Source of the DNA: Gautieria morchelliformis | Lineage: Eukaryota; Basidiomycota; Agaricomycetes; Gomphales; Gomphaceae | Assembly (NCBI GenBank): GCA_015179125.1 | Contig: WHVA01000327.1 | Coordinates: 1-64,000 of the forward strand | Reading direction: 5' to 3' | DNA: 64,000 nucleotides | In this document: positions 10,379 through 18,043 of the stretch, piece by piece | Position numbering within the stretch: the stretch's first letter is position 1 | How the letters are laid out: the number at the start of each line of letters is the position of its first letter | The notes under the pieces: model-generated | The model's input: the letters and a program-made list of their open reading frames with translations, nothing else | The model's database searches: none | Told to the model about the DNA's origin: nothing | Made by a program: the position numbers and the translations under genes

Positions 10379-10422
10379 GAAACGTAGAAGCAATTGAAAA
10401 ACCAGGCCGGTCATTCAGGCCC

Positions 10423-10439
10423 CGCAACCATATTTATAG
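10423..10439 (+). promoter_or_regulatory. TATA-like box of the MIF-like gene
   Basis: CAACCATATTTATA lies about 45-55 bp before the ATG at 10,479 and is the most conserved part of the duplicated upstream block. Confidence 0.4.
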
Positions 10440-10478
10440 ACGGAATTCACACCCCTGACCAGAACCGCTAACTTGAAT

Positions 10479-11129
10479 ATGCCAGTCCTCGTGCTTACAA
10501 CTAACGTCAAAGTACAAAGCGTGCAAGACTTCGTTCTAGACTTTTCTAAGGTACTGTGTCAGCTTGGCAGAGCGTCTGCTAGATGTTGTTAATAATCCTG
10601 ACGCATGATGTGTGGTCCTAGTTTGGAGCGGAAGGTGGGTCATTCTGAGTACAGACAGACCTACTATGATTCAGAGGGACGGACCATCTAGTATTGGGAA
10701 GTCCTGAGGGGTACATCTCCATCAACTATAACCACGATGAGGCGCTCTCCTTTGCGGGGACTTTTGAGCCTGCCTTTCTATTGGTGATTGTGAGTCAAGT
10801 GCAATTTCTTGATGACATTCCGATTTTACTTTGTACCGTCGTGCAGACATTACTCAACAACATTAACCCTGACGCAAACGAGAAACATAGCGCCGCGTTC
10901 TTTGACTACTTCAAAGCGAAACTTGGCGTGGCGGGTAACCGTGGTTATATGTATGTCCTTTCTTACCCGGCACAGCAGCCTAATTGTCTGGCATTTACTG
11001 TAGAACCTTCAATGATCCTGGAAGGGCCTATCTTGGGTATGTCCTAATCATTTCTTGTTTGTATTGGTTCTCACAGTGCATTGAAGGTTCCAAGGCACTA
11101 CCTTCGCCACGATTTTCAAGAAGGTATAA
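10479..11129 (+). CDS. MIF: MIF-like tautomerase, six exons
   Basis: The splice model gives a 120-residue protein, the usual size of macrophage migration inhibitory factor family proteins: trimeric tautomerases that use the N-terminal proline as base. Exons: 10,479-10,550; 10,622-10,634 (13 nt); 10,692-10,789; 10,847-10,950; 11,004-11,036; 11,087-11,129. All introns are GT-AG and every phase fits. The protein begins MPVLVLTTNV, placing Pro right after Met, and continues FVLDFSKFGAEVLGSPEGY, LSFAGTFEPAF, LNNINPDANEKHS, FFDYFKAKLGV and ends NDPGRAYLGFQGTTFATIF. The position usually held by Lys in G-K-P is Ser (GSPEG), which may weaken tautomerase activity. It is an apparently intact gene inside a transposon island. 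Fungal function is unknown. Confidence 0.88.
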
Positions 11130-11313
11130 TTCCCATTCATATTAAGTGCGGTGGAGGCCAATATTTGCTTGATTTCCTGTTACCGTAGCTTTGATCTGTA
11201 CAATATACCGGTCCCCTTGTTTGATTCAGCGTATGTGGCGCAGTCACACTCTGCTGCGATTGAAGGACTTGACCTAGGAGGCACGAGAGCATGCAAGTGG
11301 GAGAAGGTCTAGT

Positions 11314-11631
11314 CTTCATATAAATATGCTCCCCACCCCACTTGTTCATCTGCGTCTGGTCCGACTCCCGTGCCTCCATTTCCATCCGCTCGCCCTGCTA
11401 CATCCTCAACTGCGTCCGTCCCTTCATCGTCTGCTGCGTCGTCCACTTGCGTTCCGTCTTCTGCTCCTGCATACAACTCTGCGCCTTCCTCTTCTTCTCC
11501 ATCACATTATCCGTCTACTTCTGCTTCTGCTCTTTCCTCCGCGCATGGTCCCTTCCCTTCTCCTTCTCCTGATCCGTCCCTTCCACATGGTCCAATTCTA
11601 CATCTCCCCCTCCGTCTCCTGCTCCATCTTC
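11314..11631 (+). repeat. Duplicated fragment of the host gene at 36,643-36,958
   Basis: The 318-bp block is highly similar to part of the Ser/Pro/Ala-rich coding region at 36.6 kb, from CTTCATATAAATATGCTCCC to TGCTCCATCTTC. At several sites the copy here has CA where the 36.6-kb gene has CG, as expected if this copy has decayed by CpG deamination. The frame here is also shifted by small indels. It lies between the MIF-like gene and the Helitron leader, so it could be a fragment captured by the Helitron. Confidence 0.9.
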
Positions 11632-11930
11632 TGTCAAAAAAGTGCTAATAGCTCATCTAAGAGTTAAACGCGCTCAGTGGGTTGTGGGCGTCGAGGCTGA
11701 CTAATAATATTACAAATAATGTTACGTAATAATTAGGTCAGCGGAGCGAGCGGCGCAGCCGCGAGCCCTAGGCCCAGGCCCAGCGCAGACCTTGCCGGTA
11801 CAGCGCTGGGTGACCTGGCAGATGCTGCGCAGCCGGTCCCCTCTGCCCTCCTTCTACCATCATCCCATCCCATCCCATCCCTCCCACCACCTGCATCTCT
11901 TCTATTAACTTCCTATCTAGGTTCTTTCTG

Positions 11931-12645
11931 GTGAGTTTGATGCTACTGAAACTGCCTTTTTTTATGTTTGTTATTTATAATTTCGCTTTTTTGGCCTTTT
12001 TCAGGGACTTTTCAAGTGACATTTGTCCTGTCACTGCTGCACCTGCTACCTGGCTGTTTCTGGTGAGTGTTATGGTATTGTATCTGCCTTTTCTTGATGC
12101 TTATTATGTTCTTTTTTGCTATAATTTCGCTTTTTTGGCTTTTTTTAGGCACTGCTCAAGTGATATTTGTCCTGTCACTGCTGCACCTGCTATCTGGCTG
12201 TTTCTGGTGAGTGCTATGCTATTGTACCTGCCTTTTCTTGATGCTTATTATGTTCTTTTTTGCCATAATTTCGCTTTTTTGGCTTTTTTTAGGCACTGCT
12301 CAAGTGATATTTGTCCTGTCACTGCTGCACCTGCTATCTGGCTGTTTCTGGTGAGTGCTATGCTGTTGTACCTGCCTTTTCTTGATGCTTATTATGTTCT
12401 TTTTTGCTATAATTTCGCTTTTTTGGCTTTTTTTAGGCACTTTTCAAGTGACATTTGTCCTGTCACTGCTGCACCTGCTACCTGGCTGTTTCTGGTGAGT
12501 GTTATGGTATTGTATCTGCCTTTTCTTGATGCTTATTATGTTGTTATTTGCTATAACTTTGCTTTTTTGGCATTTTGTAGGCACTTTTCAAGTGCATTTG
12601 TCCTGTCACTACTGCATACCCTACCTGGGTATTATCCCCTTTCTG
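11931..12645 (+). repeat. Tandem array of exon-intron-like units (144-bp period)
   Basis: Five consecutive units share a 58-nt block (for example 12,149-12,206) followed by an 86-nt block that starts GTGAGT and ends TTTTTAG or TTTGTAG. The GTGAGT sites are at 11,931, 12,063, 12,207, 12,351 and 12,495, and a GTAAGT-like site follows at 12,646. Intron-like blocks are 74, 86, 86, 86 and 86 nt; exon-like blocks are 58, 58, 58, 58 and 65 nt. Because 144 is a multiple of three, a 242-residue hydrophobic ORF runs through the array, but I read that as a by-product. Confidence 0.9.
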
Positions 12646-12806
12646 GTAAGTTTTTGTAACTGTATCTGCTGTTTGCAGTATTTATATTAGGATCAGTGGC
12701 TTTGCAATCCGTCTGAGATACCCGCACAGCCTGTTTTCCCTGAGTTTGCCTTATTCTGCTTGCGATGTAAGTCTGATATTGATATCTTTATTCTCTCTCT
12801 ACTCTT

Positions 12807-15800
12807 ATGCCTGCATTTCTCAGGGATCCATCTACCCCAGAGAGCATCCGTCGGCAGGTGCGTCAAAGTGCGAGGGAGGGGCAGGAGGTAATGACACCAC
12901 CCAGTCATCGGAGAGCGCGTCGGAGAGCGCATATTGGAGCTCAGAACCAGCCACCCCCTCCACCACCGCCTTTTGCCATCCCTCACCCTCCTTCTAGAAG
13001 CAGTGCAGCCGATCCTTTTCAACAACCTGTGGCAGGGCCATCACGTCCACCAATGCCTGCGGCGCCATCACTTGCTCCTGATCCCAGTCCTACAGAGCAG
13101 GTGGCAGCCCTTCGTGCTCAGTTAGCAGTTATCACACCATGGCAGCCCCTGAGAGGACATAGGCCAGACCCTGTACAGCCAGCTCCATTGCACCCTCCTA
13201 CGCTTGCGGGGCCATCATATCCACCTGATCCCAGTCCTGGAGAGCAGGTGGCAGCCCTTCGTGCACAGTTAGCAGCTATCCCACGATTACAGCCCCTCAG
13301 AAGAAATAGGCCTGACGCTGGACAGCCAGCTCCTGTAGCAGGTTCTGCAGCAATTGCTCAGTTGCGTGCTCAGGCGGCTGGAATTGGACAACCTGTAGTA
13401 GGCTCTACAGCGGTGGCAGATTTGCGTGCTCATGCTGCTGGGTTACAGCCTATCCCAGCACAGCCCTTGGGAAGACACAGGCAGGCACCTTTACAACCAG
13501 CTCCTAGACCTCCTGTAGTAGGTTCTGCAGCAATTGCTCAGTTGCGTGCTCAGGCGGCTGGAATTGGACATTTGGCAGTAGGCTCTACAGCGGTGGCAGA
13601 TTTGCATGCTCACGCTGCTGGTATACAGCCTATCCCAGCACAGCCCTTGGGAAGACCCAGGCAGGCACCTTTACAACCAGCTCCTAGACCTCCTGTAGTA
13701 GGTTCTGCAGCGGTTGCAGCATTGCGGGCTCAGGCTAATGCAGTAAGACCAATGCCTCGGCTACTCCCTGCACTTCTGCGGCCTCTTCAGCGACTGCCTG
13801 CACCTCCTCAGCCTCCTCAGCCACTCCCTGCTCCTCCTCAGCCTCCTCAGCCACTCCCTGCTCCTCCTCAGCCTCCTCAGCCACTCCCTGCTCCTCCTCA
13901 GCCTCCTCAGCCACTCCCTGCACCTCCACAGCCTCTTCAGCCACTCCCTGCACCTCCTCGGCCTCCTCAGCCACTCCCTGTACCTCGGCAGCGTCCTCAG
14001 CGACCTCCTCCTCCTGTTCCACTTGGTCGCTCTAGAATAATTGAGGCAGATGTGCAGCGTCATGATCTGGGTCCCATGGTTATTCCCTGCCCTGACTGTG
14101 GAGCATTACACTGGATGGCAGAACGCCTGCAGAGATCCTCAAATCGGCGGCCCAGATTTGGTGATTGCTGTATGGAAGGAAAGGTGCAGCTTCCAGAGCT
14201 GCCAGTGCTCCCTCAGCCATTGAGACGGCTCTTAGAGGGCCAGGACCCTGAGGCCAAACAGTTTCGCCAGAACATCAGGCAGTACAATGCTGCATTTGCA
14301 TTCACTTCCTTGGGAGCCGAGTTTGATCTAGATTTGCTTCGGGAGGGTCGTGGTCCATATGTCCTCAAGCTGCAGGGCGAACTGTATCATATTCATGGCT
14401 CTCTCATCCCTAACCCTGGGAGGCGGATACAGTATGCCCAACTTTATATATATGATCCAGCATTGGCTTTGGCACAGAGGAACACCCGTAACCCAGGTCT
14501 GTCTCCAACTATCATGGGAGACTTGCAGGAAATGCTCCTCTTATGCAATCCTCATGTTCCCATATATAGACAAGCGGCTGAGAGGCTCAGAGCTCAGGGA
14601 CAGAATGGTGAGATCCGGGCTAGGCTCACGTACAGGGAACACAGGGATCCTAGGAGGTATAATATCCCTACTGCGGATGAGATTGCGGTGGTTCTTCCTG
14701 GAGATGGCATCATCCCTGATCCTAGGGATATTATTGTCCAGCTCAAAGGTGGACGCTTTCGAAGGGTATCCGATATGAATCCAAACTATGCCTCTCTTCA
14801 CTATGTCTTGCTCTTTCCCAGGGGAGAGTTGGGGTGGCAACCTGGTATTCGCTATCGCCAATTACCAGACGGGCGTGAGCGAAGTGGGCATGTCACCCAA
14901 ATTCAGTTCCATTCCTATCGTCTCTTCCAGAGAACAGAAGAACCTACAACACTCCTGCGCGCTGGCAAATTATTCCAGCAGTACATTGTAGACTCTTGGG
15001 CCGCTGCAGAGCAAAGCAGGCTGTGGTGGATCAGGACAAATCAACACACTCTCCGTGCTGAGATGTATAACCAGATGATGGATGCCTTTCATCGCAATGA
15101 CAATGACAGAGATCCAAACAACTTGGGCGCAAGATCCATTCTGCCTGCCACATTTCAGGGGGGGACACGGGACATGCAGGAAAACCTGCAGAACTCTCTG
15201 GCCATTTCAAGGAAGCATGGTGTGGCCGATCTCTTTATTACCATGACTGCCAATCCCAACTGGCAGGAGGTATTGGATGCATTGTTGCCCGGACAAACTC
15301 CTCAGGACAGGCCTGACCTGGTGTCGCGGGTGTTCCAGCTCAAAAAGAAATACCTCATTGACTTGATCGTCAAGGAAAAGATTTTTGGGGAAACCGTCGC
15401 TCGCGTCCACACCATTGAATTCCAGAAAAGGGGACTCCCACACATGCATATTCTTATCTGGTTTGAAAGAGATTCCAAGATCAGACATCCACATGAGGTG
15501 GATTCAATGATTTCGGCAGAGTTCCCTGATCCAGAGACTCATCCTGTCCTCTACCGGTTGGTCTGTGAGCTGATGACACATGGTCCCTGTGGACAAATGA
15601 AACCAAACGCACCCTGCATGGAAAATGGCAAGTGCAAGAAAAACTTCCCAAAGCCATTCTGTGAGGAAACCAGTCTGAATGAGGATGGATATCCAAAATA
15701 TCGTCGTCGCAATGATGGAAGGCTGCACAATGTCAGAGGTGACATGCTGGACAACAGATGGGTTGTGCCATACTCTGCCCTGCTCTTGCTCAAATTCTGG

Positions 15801-17999
15801 TGTCACATCAACCCTGAGCTCACCATCAATGTGAGGTGTATCAAGTATATCCACAAGTATCTCTACAAGGGCCATGATCGGACCACCATGGAGTTTGGTC
15901 GCACCCAGGATGAAATTAAGCAGTACCTGGACGCTCGCTATGTCAGTGCTCATGAGGCCTGTTGGAGGTTGCTGGAGCGGGAAATCCACACCCAGGTGCC
16001 TGCAGTCATGGCACTGCCAGTCCATGAAAAGGACCATCACACAATCATCTTTGATCCCGACCAGGATGTGGACAACATCCTGGAAAGGGCTGAGGCAAAA
16101 AAGACACCGCTCATGGCTTACTTTGAGGCCAATGATATCTACCCTGAAGCACGTGATCTGCTCTATGTGGAGTTTCCTGAGCATTTTACCTGGCACTCAC
16201 AGGAAAAGGTATGGACACCACGCCAAGGAGGTTATAGCATCGGTCGCCTTCACTTTGCAAACCCTAGATCAGGAGAGAGATTTTTTGTGCGCACTGTCCT
16301 CACAGTGGTCAAGGGGGCTAGATCCTTTGAGGAGCTTAGGTCGGTGGATGGCATACAATATGCTACTTACAAGGAGGCCTGTCGTGCAAGGGGACTTCTG
16401 GATGATGATCAGGAGTTGAGGTTGTGTCTCCAGGAAGCCAGTGGCATGAAAACAGGTGCTCAGCTCAGACATCTCTTTGCCACCATCCTTGGCCATTGCA
16501 ATCCATCGGGCCCCGGCAGACTATGGGATGGCTTCAGGGAGCACATATGTGATGATCTCAGACATCAGCTCCAAATCAGACATGGTATGCAGGATCCACA
16601 GGAAGATCAGGTTTATGATTTTGGCCTCTTTCTCTTGGATAAAATCCTCCAGCAGGGTGGAATGTCCTTGAGCAGCTTTGATGATATGCCTCGGGTGGCA
16701 GGCGAGTGGGAGGCCCTCATTGGCAACAGGTTCATAGCTGAGCAAAGGGACTATGATGCTGTTGAAGAGAGGGAAAAGGCTGATGAGGAGGTTCCTAAGC
16801 TGAATGAGGGGCAAAGGTCTGCGCATGATCAGATATTACGGTCGGCACTGACCAGAGATGCTCATGGGAAACCTGATGGACAAATGTTCTTTGTCACTGG
16901 CTCAGGTGGCGCTGGGAAATCATTCACATGGAACACTCTAATCCACTCCTGTAGAGCGGAGAGCCTCATTGTGATTGCAGTAGCCTCATCTGCAATGGCT
17001 GCACTTATCCTCACTAAGGGTACAACCTCTCATAGCATGCTTGGAATTCCCATTCCTGTCCATGAGCGCTCTTTCTCCTCCATCAAAAAGAACTCTGACA
17101 AGGCTGACATGCTGAGACAGGCCAGTCTCCTCATCTGGGATGAGGCTGCAATGCAGCATCGCCATGCCATAGAGGCCATTGACAGGACACTGAGGGATTT
17201 CCTTGACCAGCCTGACAGACCCTTTGGTGGCATCACAGTCGCCTTTGGAGGTGACTTTCAGCAGACTCTGCCAATTGTCCCTAAAGGCTCCAAGGAGGAT
17301 ATCGTGGGAGCTACCCTTCAGAAGTCATATCTGTGGCCAAAGATCAATGTCCTCCATCTGACAGAGAACATGCGGGTGAGAAATGACCCTGACAGAGCCA
17401 GGTTTGCAGAATGGCTGCAGAATGTGGGCCAGGGAAAGGATCTCCCACTAGATCATACGTTCTCACTGCCTCCTCACATGGTTTGTGGCCCTGGAATTGA
17501 AGATCTGATCCAGGAAATATACCCTGGCATTGGCAATCATGTCCCTGCCCAGGACAATTACTTTTTGGAGCGTGCCATCCTCTGTGCCAGAAACACTGAG
17601 GTCAATGAGATCAATTCCATGGTGTTTAGGGAGTTTCCAGGTGATGCTCAGGTCTTGCACTGTGCAAATTCCATTGAAGAGTCCGACGATGCAGATCGGT
17701 ATCCTGTGGAGTATCTGAATTCCATAGAGATGGGCTGTCTTCCTCCTGCTCGCTTGGAAGTCAAGCCTGGAGTGCCTCTGATGCTGTTGCGCAATTTGGA
17801 TCAGAAGCAAGGACTATGCAATGGGACAAGGTTGCGGTTGGTGAGGATAAGCATTAGAGTGTTGGAGGTCAGGATCATCTCAGGTCCATGTGCAGGAAAT
17901 ATTGCTTTCATCCCCAGGATCATCATTAAGCCATCAGAAATTTTGAAGCAATCAGAGCAGTATTGCCTGAAATATCGCTGTTTTAAGTCTTGCAGCTAA
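12807..17999 (+). CDS. Helitron Rep/PIF1-type helicase
   Basis: The 1730-residue ORF encodes the rolling-circle transposition protein: an HUH endonuclease nicks the Helitron and a PIF1-like helicase unwinds the strand. Residues 1-400 are low-complexity Pro/Gln/Ala repeats. A Cys motif CPDCGALHW follows. The Rep motif KRGLPHMH places the HUH histidines at 879 and 881, and the tyrosine pair is Y1014/Y1018 in KYIHKYLYKG. The Walker A motif GSGGAGKS is at 1365-1372, followed by LLIWDEAAMQ, GGDFQQTLP and LTENMRV. The C-terminus ends soon after NIAFIPRIIIKPSE, so the final helicase motifs (usually around NKSQGQT) are absent. The ATG lies within a 3' splice-like sequence (TTTCTCAG at 12,822), with GTAAGT at about 12,766, so the true N-terminus may be in upstream exons. 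Confidence 0.9.
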   Translation: MPAFLRDPSTPESIRRQVRQSAREGQEVMTPPSHRRARRRAHIGAQNQPPPPPPPFAIPHPPSRSSAADPFQQPVAGPSRPPMPAAPSLAPDPSPTEQVAALRAQLAVITPWQPLRGHRPDPVQPAPLHPPTLAGPSYPPDPSPGEQVAALRAQLAAIPRLQPLRRNRPDAGQPAPVAGSAAIAQLRAQAAGIGQPVVGSTAVADLRAHAAGLQPIPAQPLGRHRQAPLQPAPRPPVVGSAAIAQLRAQAAGIGHLAVGSTAVADLHAHAAGIQPIPAQPLGRPRQAPLQPAPRPPVVGSAAVAALRAQANAVRPMPRLLPALLRPLQRLPAPPQPPQPLPAPPQPPQPLPAPPQPPQPLPAPPQPPQPLPAPPQPLQPLPAPPRPPQPLPVPRQRPQRPPPPVPLGRSRIIEADVQRHDLGPMVIPCPDCGALHWMAERLQRSSNRRPRFGDCCMEGKVQLPELPVLPQPLRRLLEGQDPEAKQFRQNIRQYNAAFAFTSLGAEFDLDLLREGRGPYVLKLQGELYHIHGSLIPNPGRRIQYAQLYIYDPALALAQRNTRNPGLSPTIMGDLQEMLLLCNPHVPIYRQAAERLRAQGQNGEIRARLTYREHRDPRRYNIPTADEIAVVLPGDGIIPDPRDIIVQLKGGRFRRVSDMNPNYASLHYVLLFPRGELGWQPGIRYRQLPDGRERSGHVTQIQFHSYRLFQRTEEPTTLLRAGKLFQQYIVDSWAAAEQSRLWWIRTNQHTLRAEMYNQMMDAFHRNDNDRDPNNLGARSILPATFQGGTRDMQENLQNSLAISRKHGVADLFITMTANPNWQEVLDALLPGQTPQDRPDLVSRVFQLKKKYLIDLIVKEKIFGETVARVHTIEFQKRGLPHMHILIWFERDSKIRHPHEVDSMISAEFPDPETHPVLYRLVCELMTHGPCGQMKPNAPCMENGKCKKNFPKPFCEETSLNEDGYPKYRRRNDGRLHNVRGDMLDNRWVVPYSALLLLKFWCHINPELTINVRCIKYIHKYLYKGHDRTTMEFGRTQDEIKQYLDARYVSAHEACWRLLEREIHTQVPAVMALPVHEKDHHTIIFDPDQDVDNILERAEAKKTPLMAYFEANDIYPEARDLLYVEFPEHFTWHSQEKVWTPRQGGYSIGRLHFANPRSGERFFVRTVLTVVKGARSFEELRSVDGIQYATYKEACRARGLLDDDQELRLCLQEASGMKTGAQLRHLFATILGHCNPSGPGRLWDGFREHICDDLRHQLQIRHGMQDPQEDQVYDFGLFLLDKILQQGGMSLSSFDDMPRVAGEWEALIGNRFIAEQRDYDAVEEREKADEEVPKLNEGQRSAHDQILRSALTRDAHGKPDGQMFFVTGSGGAGKSFTWNTLIHSCRAESLIVIAVASSAMAALILTKGTTSHSMLGIPIPVHERSFSSIKKNSDKADMLRQASLLIWDEAAMQHRHAIEAIDRTLRDFLDQPDRPFGGITVAFGGDFQQTLPIVPKGSKEDIVGATLQKSYLWPKINVLHLTENMRVRNDPDRARFAEWLQNVGQGKDLPLDHTFSLPPHMVCGPGIEDLIQEIYPGIGNHVPAQDNYFLERAILCARNTEVNEINSMVFREFPGDAQVLHCANSIEESDDADRYPVEYLNSIEMGCLPPARLEVKPGVPLMLLRNLDQKQGLCNGTRLRLVRISIRVLEVRIISGPCAGNIAFIPRIIIKPSEILKQSEQYCLKYRCFKSCS
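13788..13995 (+). repeat. 30-bp minisatellite encoding LPAPPQPPQP
   Basis: About seven copies of a 30-bp unit (CTCCTCCTCAGCCTCCTCAG then CCACTCCCTG) lie inside the Helitron ORF N-terminus. Upstream, a longer repeat pair (about 13,330-13,500 and 13,510-13,690) encodes VVGSAAIAQLRAQAAGIG-type units. Confidence 0.9.
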
Positions 18000-18043
18000 A
18001 GCACGCACAAAATCAGCGCCTGCCTTACATACTGCAAAGCGCT

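Larger units (their letters stand above)
11640..18020 (+). mobile_element. Helitron, C-terminally truncated, ends not resolved
   Basis: The core is the Rep/helicase ORF at 12,807-17,999. Upstream, 11,735-11,790 is a GC-rich patch rich in GCGAGC/GCAGCC repeats, preceded by an AT-rich patch (11,700-11,730); I think such patches occur near some fungal Helitron ends. The 5' TC end cannot be placed and could lie upstream of the captured fragment at 11,314. The 3' end (CTRR plus hairpin) is missing: homology to the helicase stops near 17,940 and Gypsy RT sequence begins by about 18,044. Confidence 0.75.

Noticed and set aside
9280-10380. Possible rRNA or spacer sequence, because of hairpins and unusual composition
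   Set aside because: No conserved rRNA segment was recognised, and the repeated part is explained by duplication of the MIF upstream region.
11931-12659. 242-residue hydrophobic repeat ORF (CPVTAAPAIWLFLVSAML units)
   Set aside because: The unit length (144 bp) is a multiple of three, which keeps any stop-free frame open; every unit has splice-like ends, so a coding repeat protein is the weaker reading.
13788-13995. CRISPR-like spacing of repeats
   Set aside because: Units are contiguous with no unique spacers, coding, and the genome is eukaryotic. The same applies to 56,785-56,890.
13735-14063. Glu-rich and Arg-rich minus-strand ORFs (EEAEEVQGVAEEA units)
   Set aside because: They are the antisense of the LPAPPQPPQP minisatellite within the Helitron ORF.
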